A stretch of DNA of 64,000 nt from Cruoricaptor ignavus. Its GTDB lineage: Bacteria > Bacteroidota > Bacteroidia > Flavobacteriales > Weeksellaceae. The notes beneath the pieces are model-generated. The model saw nothing but the letters and a program-made list of their open reading frames with translations, was not told the DNA's origin and searched no databases. Shown here one piece after another: positions 37,488-45,125 of the stretch. Location: the NCBI RefSeq assembly GCF_900141665.1, contig NZ_FQYI01000004.1, positions 118,147 through 182,146 of the forward strand, in the 5' to 3' direction. Within the stretch, counting starts at the first letter, position 1. Each line of letters starts with the position of its first letter. A program made the translations under genes and the position numbers.

Positions 37488-38967
37488 ATGCAGAAATTTG
37501 ATGTCGTTGTAATTGGCAGCGGGCTTTCTGGCCTGGTTTCCGCCTTGATTTTGGCGAAGCACGGTCATAAAGTCGCTGTGCTGGAACAGAATGTTCAGTT
37601 TGGCGGCAATCTGCAGACTTTCAGCCGTGAAAAGTGCATTTTTGATACCGGCGTTCATTACTTGGGCGGGCTTTCCGAGGGCGAAAATCTTTACCAATTC
37701 TTCGATTATCTGGGCATAATGCAGGATTTGAAACTGCAGAAGATGGATGAGGTTTTCGATAAGATTATTTTTTCCGATGAAGATTCTGAGTTTGGAATTG
37801 CGCAGGGTTTTGAAAATTTCGTGAAGAATTTGCTCGAAAAATTCCCAGAAGATAAAGCGACGATTGAGAGGTATTACGCTGATATTCTGACTGTTACGAA
37901 TCGGTTCCCAAATTATGTGCCTGGAAGAGAAGGCATAATTCCGGTTGAGATTTTATCAATAAATGCCCGAAATTATTTCGAAAATCTCACTTCCAATTTG
38001 AAGCTGAGGAGCGTTTTGGCAGGGCAAAGTTTTCTTTACGGTGGTCTGGATGAAGAAACGCCGTTTTACCTCCACGCTTTGTGCGTGAGCTCTTACCTTA
38101 AAAGCTCGTGGAAAATTCAGAATGGCGGCAGCCAAATTACAAAACTTTTGGTTCGCGAACTGAAAGCTTCGGGCGCACAACTGTTTAAAAGACAAAAAGT
38201 TACGGCATTCAATTTTGATAATGAAAAGTTAATTTCGGTTTCATCAGACAGCGGCAATGAATTTTTCGCGGATAGATTTATTTCAAATATCGATCTTAAA
38301 AAAACGGTAGAACTTGCTGGAAATCAGCGGTTTAAAAAAAGCGTTTACCAATCGGTTGGAAAAGCTAAAATCAGGGAAATCCTGTTTCAGTGTTTATCTG
38401 GTTTTGAAGCCGCACGCTTTGGAATATTTCAATCATAATTTTTACCATTTTGAAAATTATGGGAGCGTTTTTCGCGGAAGTGAAGATTTTTATATGCTTT
38501 CTGCTGCGGAATCCTCAAAATTTCCTGGTTTTGTAGAAAGCCTAACGATTTTGGTTTATATGAATTTTTCCGAAGTGGAAGCGTGGGAAGCTTCGCAGAA
38601 TACCGCCGCAAAACCTTCCGAAAGACCGGGAAATTATCGAGATTTTAAAGCACGAAAATCAGCGGAAATTATTGATTTGGTTTGCAAGAAATTTCCTGAA
38701 ATTCGTGCTGCCGTGAAGTCGGTTTATGCTTCGTCGCCGCTTTCTTACCGCGATTACATCGGCACAGATAGCGGTGCGATGTATGCATACGAACACTCAT
38801 CCGAAAATCCGCTACAAACGGTTTTCTCGCAAAAAACATCCGTGCCCAATCTATATCTCACCGGGCAAAGCGTGAATATGCACGGCATTTTGGGCGTTAC
38901 AATCGGTGCGTTTTCTTTGTGCCGAGAAATTCTTGGCTATAATTTTTTGAACGAAGAACGCCAATGA
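37488..38967 (+). pseudogene. CrtI/retinol-saturase-like FAD oxidoreductase, split by a +1 frameshift in an A7 tract
   Basis: The N-terminal frame starts at ATG 37488 (MQKFDVVVIGSGLSGLVSAL, FAD loop) and runs to NQRFKK, then goes off frame and stops at 38438. The conserved protein continues one frame over as KKAFTNRLEKLKSG from about 38338 and ends at 38967 with LTGQSVNMHGILGVTIGA, the C-terminal flavin motif of the phytoene desaturase/retinol saturase group. The switch lies in TTTAAAAAAAGCG (38331-38343): six As would restore an intact protein of about 492 residues. It could be a true lesion, a sequencing indel or a slippage site. The intact enzyme would reduce or desaturate a polyene or cyclohexanedione intermediate. 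Confidence 0.85.
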
Positions 38968-40622
38968 GAAAGTTTCAGATTTTTTCGCTGGCTCTTTATT
39001 TCCTGCTGGTTTCCTGTGGTGCGAAGAAGCATTTGATTAATGAAAAAGAAATTGCTTCCTACGATTTATCCATTCCGAAAATCGAAAAAATCAACGATTC
39101 TACTTTTATTTATCAAAATGTATTTTTGATAAAAAATCAGTACAAAATTTACGAATTGTATAATTCGGGTAATGCGTTGCAACTGGGCTACAATCACGGT
39201 GCTTTGGCGGAAAATCTTTTGCATCAGCAGGAAAGGGCGCTTTTTTCCAAAGTTGAAGAATTCGTCCCTTCGAAATTTAAGCAGGGAGTTCTTCGGAATC
39301 TCGTGAGAATTTACACGGGCGGTATGCCGAAGAATGTAACCAAGGAATTTCAGGCGGAAATTTTCGGGATTTCCCGCTATGCATCGGATGAGTTTGATTT
39401 CATCGCACCGAAGTTCCAGCGGCAGATGATTCTGCACGCAGCGCACGATATCGGGCACGCAATGCAGGATTGGATGCTTGTAGGCTGTTCGTCACTAGCA
39501 GTTTGGGACGAAAATTCCCACAATGGAAAATTGCTGATTGGCCGCGCTTTCGATTTTTACGCCGGCGATGAATTTGCGGAAAATAAACTGCTGCAGTTCG
39601 TGAAGCCGGACGAAGGAATTCCGTTTGCTTCCGTATCCTGGCCTGGAATGATTGGCGTAGTTTCCGGGATGAATGCCGAAGGTTTGAGCGTGACAATTAA
39701 TGCCGGAAAATCCGGAATTCCGCTTTCTGTGAAAACGCCGATTTCCCTGCTGACAAGGGAAATTCTGCAGTATGCAAGCACGATAGATGAGGCGGTAGAA
39801 ATTGCAAAACGGCGGAAAGTTTTCGTGGCGGAATCGATAATGGTGGGCAGCTCGAAAGATCGGAAGGCTGTGATTATCGAAGTTTCGCCGAAGAAAATGG
39901 GCGTTTACGAAGTTGAAAATTCGGCACAATTGGTTTGCACAAACCATTTTCAGTCAGAAACTTTTTCGGATGACCGGCGGAATAAAAAGTGGAAGGAGAA
40001 GAGCCATTCTGTTTATCGCCAGAAAAAAATCAACGAGTTTTTAGTTGAAAATCAGAAACTTACGCCGGAAAAGATGGCGGAAATCTTGCGTGAGCGTTCG
40101 GGAATAAAAAACCGTGATATTGGCAACGGCAACGAAAAATCCATCAATCAACTTTTGGCGCACCACGCTGTGATTTTCTCTCCGGAAGAAAAAATCATCT
40201 GGGTTTCCGCGAAGCCTTATCAGCTCGGCGAATTTGTGGCTTATGATTTGGGCGAGATTTTTTCGGGAGCACTGGCGCAGAAAATTCCAAAGAGAAAAGA
40301 TTTGACGATTGCCAAGGATCCGTTCCTTGATTCGGAAGAATTTGCGAACTACGAAAAATACCGAATTGCCGACAGACAGCTGGATTCCGCGATAAAATTT
40401 GGCGAAAGTCTCAGCAATGAATGGCTTGAAGATTACCGAAATCTCAATCCTGAACTTTGGATTGTGCATTTCAAATCCGGGAAATATTATTTCGAAAAAG
40501 GTAATTTCCACGAAGCGAAAAAGCATTTTGAAACCGCATTAACAAAGGAAATTTCCTCAGTTCCGGAAAAAGAAACCGTGGAGAAATATCTGCGGAAAAC
40601 CAGGCGGAAAATTCGGGATTAG
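38964..40622 (+). CDS. C45-family (acyl-CoA:6-APA acyltransferase-like) Ntn-hydrolase lipoprotein with TPR-like tail
   Basis: This 552-residue predicted lipoprotein (lipobox LLVSC, Cys18) has the Ntn-hydrolase fold of penicillin acyltransferase-like C45 peptidases: QLGYNHGALAENLL near residue 75, the nucleophile cysteine in LVGCSSLAVWDENS near 177, LLIGRAFDFY, and GMIGVVSGMNAEGLSVTINAGKS. Family members self-cleave before the cysteine; here the cysteine is deep in the chain, like the phospholipase B-type branch. The last 90 residues form TPR-like helices. It overlaps the previous gene by 4 bp. A role in acyl or ester transfer outside the inner membrane is inference. Confidence 0.8.
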   Translation: MRKFQIFSLALYFLLVSCGAKKHLINEKEIASYDLSIPKIEKINDSTFIYQNVFLIKNQYKIYELYNSGNALQLGYNHGALAENLLHQQERALFSKVEEFVPSKFKQGVLRNLVRIYTGGMPKNVTKEFQAEIFGISRYASDEFDFIAPKFQRQMILHAAHDIGHAMQDWMLVGCSSLAVWDENSHNGKLLIGRAFDFYAGDEFAENKLLQFVKPDEGIPFASVSWPGMIGVVSGMNAEGLSVTINAGKSGIPLSVKTPISLLTREILQYASTIDEAVEIAKRRKVFVAESIMVGSSKDRKAVIIEVSPKKMGVYEVENSAQLVCTNHFQSETFSDDRRNKKWKEKSHSVYRQKKINEFLVENQKLTPEKMAEILRERSGIKNRDIGNGNEKSINQLLAHHAVIFSPEEKIIWVSAKPYQLGEFVAYDLGEIFSGALAQKIPKRKDLTIAKDPFLDSEEFANYEKYRIADRQLDSAIKFGESLSNEWLEDYRNLNPELWIVHFKSGKYYFEKGNFHEAKKHFETALTKEISSVPEKETVEKYLRKTRRKIRD

Positions 40623-41005
40623 TTTTTCTTCCGGTCGTAAAAATTCAGCAGAAAATAAGTCAGAAATCCAAATATTATCGCTGAAACCGCCGATAAAATC
40701 AGGCTTCCCACGATGTATTGCCAAAGATGATTCGGGATGTCAGAAAGTGTGAGGTTCTGGCTCAGCAAAGTTTTTCCCGGAATAAATTGCTGCCCGATTT
40801 TTACCGAAGCCAGAATGACAAACGGAATGAGCGGTGGTAGAGACAGATTGGAAAAAGTGAAAGTCAGCACCTTGTTGAGCCCGAAAAATACGGCGAGGCT
40901 GATGGCTAAAACCGAGTGAAAGCCCCAAAAAGGCGAGAAAGCGATGAAGGTGCCAAGCGCTACGGAAAGCGCTTTGATGCGGTTGCTGCCCGAGCTTTCC
41001 AGCAC
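40619..41005 (-). CDS. DUF2062 membrane domain, probably the detached C-terminus of the adjacent glycosyltransferase
   Basis: The 128 residues from GTG 41005 contain SNRIKALSVALGTFIAFSPFWGFHSVLA and three hydrophobic segments, the DUF2062 pattern. In the same frame upstream, the sequence KSLKQFIREDVLESSG begins right at the A9 tract where the glycosyltransferase frame ends. In many Bacteroidota the two are one protein of about 380-390 residues. One extra A in the tract (10 instead of 9), or a -1 slip, would fuse them. Alone, the DUF2062 part would need a weak GTG start. It overlaps the convergent C45 gene by 4 bp. Confidence 0.75.
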   Translation of the reverse strand: MLESSGSNRIKALSVALGTFIAFSPFWGFHSVLAISLAVFFGLNKVLTFTFSNLSLPPLIPFVILASVKIGQQFIPGKTLLSQNLTLSDIPNHLWQYIVGSLILSAVSAIIFGFLTYFLLNFYDRKKN

Positions 41006-41025
41006 ATCTTCACGGATGAACTGCT

Positions 41026-41790
41026 TTAGGCTTTTTTTTTAAAACTTCGCAGAAAATCGCGCGGCTTGATGTAGAGCAGCGTGATGGCGACAAGCACGGT
41101 GTTCAAGATGCTGATGCGTGTGAAATCCTGAAACGGCCGAAAGTGCGAAACGCGTTCAGCAGGGTCATATAGCACCTTCACCGGTACATTCTGCACGATG
41201 ACACCGTTCCACGCTGAGCGTACGATTACTTCGATTTCGAACTCGAATTTTCTCGTGAAAAATTTTTTCGGCAGCCGTTTCAGCGGATAAAGCCGGTAGC
41301 CAGATTGTGTGTCGTTCAGCTTGATTCCGGTTTCGAACTGGTACCAAAAATTGCTGAATCTGTTGCCAAAACTGCTTTTTTTCGGAACGCCATCCTGCGC
41401 CATATTTCGCTCGCCAATCAGCAGGATGTCCCGCTTTTCTTCCTGAAGTTTTTCCACAAAAACAGGGATGTCATCTGGAAAATGCTGGCCGTCCGAATCA
41501 ATCGTTATCGCAAAATGGAAGCCTTTTTCCAGCGCAGTTTTGAAACCTTGCCGAAGCGCAAAACCTTTTCCGCGGTTTTTCTCAAAATGAATTTGCGTGA
41601 GCTCAGGATATTCCGCCAGAATTTTTCGGGTGGAATCCGTAGAGCCATCGTTCACGATGAAGATGTCCGAAGTAAATTCCAAAACGCCGTCAATCACGCG
41701 CTGCAAAGTCCGTTCATTGTTGTAAGTCGGAATAATCACGCAGATTTTCAAATCCTGCATCGCTTGTTTCACGGCGGCGTTTTCCATCAT
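41026..41790 (-). CDS. Family 2 glycosyltransferase of the flexirubin cluster
   Basis: This 254-residue GT-A fold enzyme opens with ICVIIPTYNNERTLQRVI, has the metal-binding DxD-like TIDSDGQHFPDD near residue 105, and DTQSGYRLYPL plus FEFEIEVIVRSAWNG, as in dolichol-phosphate-mannose-synthase-like enzymes. It would transfer a sugar or, as in aryl-polyene clusters, help anchor the pigment to a membrane carrier. The ATG overlaps the preceding stop (ATGATG). The frame ends RSFKKKA at an A9 tract, beyond which the DUF2062 domain continues in another frame. Confidence 0.88.
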   Translation of the reverse strand: MMENAAVKQAMQDLKICVIIPTYNNERTLQRVIDGVLEFTSDIFIVNDGSTDSTRKILAEYPELTQIHFEKNRGKGFALRQGFKTALEKGFHFAITIDSDGQHFPDDIPVFVEKLQEEKRDILLIGERNMAQDGVPKKSSFGNRFSNFWYQFETGIKLNDTQSGYRLYPLKRLPKKFFTRKFEFEIEVIVRSAWNGVIVQNVPVKVLYDPAERVSHFRPFQDFTRISILNTVLVAITLLYIKPRDFLRSFKKKA

Positions 41791-42266
41791 TTCAGCATCG
41801 CTTTTTCAGTTGGCGTCATCGTTTTGGAATATTCCGAAAAATCACGAATCAGCTGCTGTGTCCGTTTATTTTCCGACTTGTAATGTTCTAAAATGAATTT
41901 CTTGTCTTCCGCTAAATTCTTTTTGTAGCCCACAATTCCTGGCAGGTTTTCTTGCAAACTCATCCGTATCACGCGAAGTTCCGTATTTCTCGGATTAGCG
42001 GCTATCAGGCTTTCCAGCGATTTTATGCCGCCAGAAATCATTTCCTTTCTCCCCGCACCTTTTTCAAATTTGGAAAGTATCACTTTTGCAGCGGCCTTGT
42101 AGGCTTTTCCCGCCACATCACTGGCATTGCTGCGCTCTGCCATTTCCACAAAAGTTTTGGCGTTTTGATGAGATTCCGAAGCTTTCGGGTAAAAACTCCG
42201 CAATTCTTCGGTGGAAACTTGCAATAAAATTGTAAAAGCGGCAAAAAGCGAAATCAGGAATTTCAT
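41787..42266 (-). CDS. Exported protein of unknown function in the flexirubin cluster
   Basis: No named family is recognised. The 159-residue protein has a signal peptide (MKFLISLFAAFTILLQVS) and an all-helical remainder with a TPR-like flavour: SESHQNAKTFVEMAERSNASDVAGKAYKAAAKVILSKFEKG, then IKSLESLIAANPRNTELRVIRMSLQENLPGIVGYKKNLAEDKKFILEHY. Such a helical periplasmic protein could scaffold export or glycosylation. It overlaps the glycosyltransferase by a TGATG-type junction and the hot-dog gene upstream by 4 bp, so it is a tightly coupled member of the operon. Confidence 0.75.
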   Translation of the reverse strand: MKFLISLFAAFTILLQVSTEELRSFYPKASESHQNAKTFVEMAERSNASDVAGKAYKAAAKVILSKFEKGAGRKEMISGGIKSLESLIAANPRNTELRVIRMSLQENLPGIVGYKKNLAEDKKFILEHYKSENKRTQQLIRDFSEYSKTMTPTEKAMLK

Positions 42267-42640
42267 TGGAAAAGTATTTTGTAGGTTGCGTTCAGTTTCA
42301 GTGCTACGGTATCGCCAAAAGTCGCTATTTGGCTCACCTTCACTCTTTGGTTTTCTTCCGTGCAGGTCAGTTCCAGCCGTATGTCCGGATTTTTTTCAGG
42401 ATTGATGATGGCCATAAATTTCACATTGCTTGCCGACACTAGCTCCAGCTTTTTTTCAAAAATAATTTCCGCAATGTCCTTCACGATTTGTAGCATACAA
42501 ACGCCCGGTGTCACGGGGTTTCCAGGAAAATGCCCGCGGAAAATCGGATGCCCGGCATTCAGCCTGATGTTCGCCACCATTTTGTTCGGCGCCGTTTGCT
42601 CAGCAGATGAAATGCGGTAGAAGTTTCCTAAAATACTCAT
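42263..42640 (-). CDS. FabZ/FabA-like hot-dog dehydratase with altered catalytic position
   Basis: This 125-residue hot-dog protein carries HPIFRGHFPGNPVTPGVCML, corresponding to the FabZ active-site strand with its catalytic histidine (GHFPxxPVMPG). The helix that normally supplies the catalytic glutamate (PGVLIVEALAQ) reads PGVCMLQIVKDIAE, with glutamine in that place. It may therefore be an inactive partner, a thioesterase-like variant, or use the Glu further on. It sits in the operon between LolA-like and unknown secreted proteins. Two further hot-dog proteins with intact glutamate lie at 51.7-52.6 kb. Confidence 0.85.
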   Translation of the reverse strand: MSILGNFYRISSAEQTAPNKMVANIRLNAGHPIFRGHFPGNPVTPGVCMLQIVKDIAEIIFEKKLELVSASNVKFMAIINPEKNPDIRLELTCTEENQRVKVSQIATFGDTVALKLNATYKILFQ

Positions 42641-43258
42641 TTAATTGAAACTGCCTCTTGGCAGCGCTTCGTTTACTTTTGTGTTGCGGAATTGTATCGC
42701 CGTTTCGTCACCGCTGCTGTCCAGCAATTTCACTTGCGAAACCGTGTATTTTCCATCGGGAAAATGCAATTCCATTTGCTTGATAAATTTCTTCAAATCC
42801 TTTGCAGCCGGCGAAAAGCGCACGATATTTGTGCCGCCGTTTTTGAAATAGGCCACCCTAAAATCCGGGTCGGCAAACAGCGAGCCGTTCGCACTGCCAA
42901 TCATCAGCCTGCTGATTTTTTCGAAGGCACGGTTTTTCGCGCCAACTTCCGTGGTTTTGCCTTCGCTCGCCACGAAAAGTTTGCCATTCCGCGAAATCAT
43001 CGTCGTAGGTTTTGGCGTGATGTATTTCCAGCTCAGCAGCGATGGATTTTGGTAAGCCATCTTCCCTGTGGAAACCGCCGGTTTATCCAGCATTGCCGAT
43101 TTTTTTGTTTGGGTAAAATCCGTCTGCAAAGTCTTTATCGATTGGCTGCCCGCCGTGAAATTTCGGATGAACGCCGCGCTTTCATCAGTGGTCATCGGCC
43201 TTTGTGCGAAAATCACAACTGAAAAAAGGGCGAAAAAAAGTTTCAGAAAATTCTTCAT
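42641..43258 (-). CDS. LolA-like outer-membrane lipoprotein carrier of the flexirubin cluster
   Basis: This 205-residue periplasmic protein has a signal peptide (MKNFLKLFFALFSVVIFAQ) and the LolA core: SIKTLQTDFTQTKKSAML, GKMAYQNPSLLSWKYITPKPTTMISRNGKLFV and a C-terminal VSQVKLLDSSGDETAIQFRNTKVNEALP. Aryl-polyene, xanthomonadin and flexirubin clusters regularly encode such a dedicated LolA, thought to shuttle the lipid-like pigment through the periplasm to the outer membrane. Start and stop overlap its neighbours by a few bases. It is unlikely to be the housekeeping LolA. Confidence 0.9.
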   Translation of the reverse strand: MKNFLKLFFALFSVVIFAQRPMTTDESAAFIRNFTAGSQSIKTLQTDFTQTKKSAMLDKPAVSTGKMAYQNPSLLSWKYITPKPTTMISRNGKLFVASEGKTTEVGAKNRAFEKISRLMIGSANGSLFADPDFRVAYFKNGGTNIVRFSPAAKDLKKFIKQMELHFPDGKYTVSQVKLLDSSGDETAIQFRNTKVNEALPRGSFN

Positions 43259-44002
43259 TTCAATTCTAAAAGTTCGGAAACCGTGGCAAATTTGAAGCCA
43301 TTGTCCCGCAAATTTAGTAATAAAATCTTCAAGGCTTCCAGCGATTTTTCCGAAGTATCGTGCATTAGAATGATGCTTCCTGGTTTTGCTTTTTTTGTAA
43401 TTCTTTCCGTGATTTTTTGCGAATTTTCAATCACGGTGTCCAAGGAGCGAACATTCCAGCCGATGCTTGTTTTTTTGGTTTGTTTAATGGCTTTTGCAAT
43501 GTTCGGATTCGTAACGCCAAAAGGCGGCCTGTAAAGTTCGGTTTTTAATCCAGCTATTTTTTCAAAAACCTCATCGGCTTTTTCAATTTCTTCTGTCATT
43601 TTTTTTTGCAGAAAAAAATCCGGTTTTTTCTGAATGGCTGTAAGTGTGATTCCCGATTTGATGGCCGTTCGCAATGATTTGCTGAAAAATTTTCGGATGA
43701 ATTTTCGCTTGTTTTCCGACGCAAAAAAATGTGGCTTTCGCGTTAAAATCGTTCAGTGTTTGCAGAATTTTCGGGGTGAATTCCGTCGGTCCGTCATCGA
43801 AAGTCAGTGCCACGATTTTTTCAGCAGTAATTTTTCCGTGCAAAGATTTTGTAAAAAAATTCAGCCTGATGTCGAACGATGCCCAGGAAATTATTGCGAT
43901 GAAAATTGCCAATGGAAGAAAAACCCAAAGGCAGGAAATTTCTGAAACTGAAATCAGTAAAATGCTGATTGCTAACAGGATTTGTAAAATTCTGAATTTC
44001 AT
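43255..44002 (-). pseudogene. Polysaccharide deacetylase-family protein, split by a frameshift in an A9 tract
   Basis: The N-terminal frame (from ATG 44002) has two membrane segments, then NodB motifs LTFDDGPTEFTPKIL and HQIGNHTYSH, and runs SAKKNDRRN to a stop at 43583. The remaining NodB motifs, LYRPPFGVTN and IILMHDTSEKSLEAL, lie one frame over, continuing as KKMTEEIEKADEVF to a stop at 43255. The switch is in a run of nine As (plus-strand Ts 43599-43607); eight As would give one protein of about 248 residues. Both halves are well conserved, so the lesion is recent, an artefact, or bypassed by slippage. Intact, it would hydrolyse an N- or O-acyl group on a glycan or glycolipid. Confidence 0.85.
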
Positions 44003-44036
44003 CAGTAAAAATTTTCAGCCTGTTTTTAGTGCAATT

Positions 44037-45125
44037 TTATGCCTTCGTCAAAAGCGTAAAAGAATGCTCTTTGCCCAGGAAATTATTGTAAATCAAAACG
44101 GTACGGATTTGCTTTCTCTCAGCTGAATTGATTTTTATAATTTCAGGAATTCTTTGCTTTCCTAAAATTTCGTTGGCTAAAAACACGGCGAAACCTGACG
44201 AAGTATTGAATTCGCCGGACAAATGCTTCCAAAATCCCAATTGTGAATTCCTGAAAAAACCGCGCATTTTTTTGTGAAATTCATCAGCGCTTTTATCGCC
44301 CGAAAATCCAAGTAAAACCAAATCGATATCTGCCGATTTTAATCCGTTTTTCTGAAGGAAATTTTCTGCAAAACTGTCGGTTTCTTCCAATTCCAGCACA
44401 TTGGTTATTTCCACGGCTTTCACTTCAGCGCCCGTATTTTCCAGCTTTTCATCAGCCAAAACAAAAAATGCCGCACCTTCACCCCAGAAAACGCCTTCAG
44501 TTTCAGAATTCAGCAAATCGATTGGAAATTCGTCCTGCTTCTTGATGATTTTCGCCAGCTGATAAAGTTCGGCAGTTCGGTTGGCGGTTTCATCGCTGGC
44601 ACCTACCAAAACCTGCCTGGCTTCGCCGTTTTCAATTTGCAGCTTGGCATCCAGCAATGAAAATTCCAGCGAAGATCCGCTGCTCACATAGGTGAAATTG
44701 TAAGCGTGGCAGCCGATGCCCAGGGCAATTTGGCCGGCAACTGTGTTGTGTGTAGATTGGATGAAATTCGTTGGCGTCAGGTGGTCTTCATTATTCTGAA
44801 TTACATTTCGCAGAAATTTCTCGGAATCTTCCGTACAGCCCATACCAGTTCCCGTGATGATGGCATCAGGCATAAAAATTCCGGCAGCATCCATCGCTTT
44901 TTCCGCGCTCACTATGCCCATTTTCACAACCTTGGACATCCGGCGAATTTGTGCTGGCGGAATGTAATCCTTGTAATTCGGCTGCTGAGCGTAGATGATG
45001 TTTTCCGAAAGATTTATTTCCAGACTCTCAAGAAAATCTGGCTCCAAACTTTTCTGTGCCGAAATGCAGGCCGCACCGTTGATATAAACCGGTTTCACGA
45101 TTTTGAAAAAATTAGTGTGGAACAA
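44037..45125 (-). CDS. Ketosynthase-like chain-length-factor protein lacking the active-site cysteine
   Basis: This 362-residue thiolase-fold protein aligns with beta-ketoacyl synthases (IITGTGMGCTEDSEKFL, LTPTNFIQSTHNTVAGQIAL). At the nucleophile position it reads YVSSGSSLEFSLLDA, without cysteine, and the two catalytic histidine motifs are absent (LLGFSGDKSADEF replaces xHGT). It should be the inactive partner of the active ketosynthase encoded just upstream (30-bp overlap), as in KS:CLF heterodimers of aryl-polyene synthesis. Its cavity would then limit polyene length. The overlap implies coupled, roughly equimolar synthesis. Confidence 0.85.
   Translation of the reverse strand: MFHTNFFKIVKPVYINGAACISAQKSLEPDFLESLEINLSENIIYAQQPNYKDYIPPAQIRRMSKVVKMGIVSAEKAMDAAGIFMPDAIITGTGMGCTEDSEKFLRNVIQNNEDHLTPTNFIQSTHNTVAGQIALGIGCHAYNFTYVSSGSSLEFSLLDAKLQIENGEARQVLVGASDETANRTAELYQLAKIIKKQDEFPIDLLNSETEGVFWGEGAAFFVLADEKLENTGAEVKAVEITNVLELEETDSFAENFLQKNGLKSADIDLVLLGFSGDKSADEFHKKMRGFFRNSQLGFWKHLSGEFNTSSGFAVFLANEILGKQRIPEIIKINSAERKQIRTVLIYNNFLGKEHSFTLLTKA

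Noticed and set aside
38331..38343. Programmed -1 ribosomal frameshift in the CrtI-like gene
   Set aside because: The downstream frame needs one nucleotide skipped (+1 or loss of an A), not a -1 slip, and no stimulatory structure was found.
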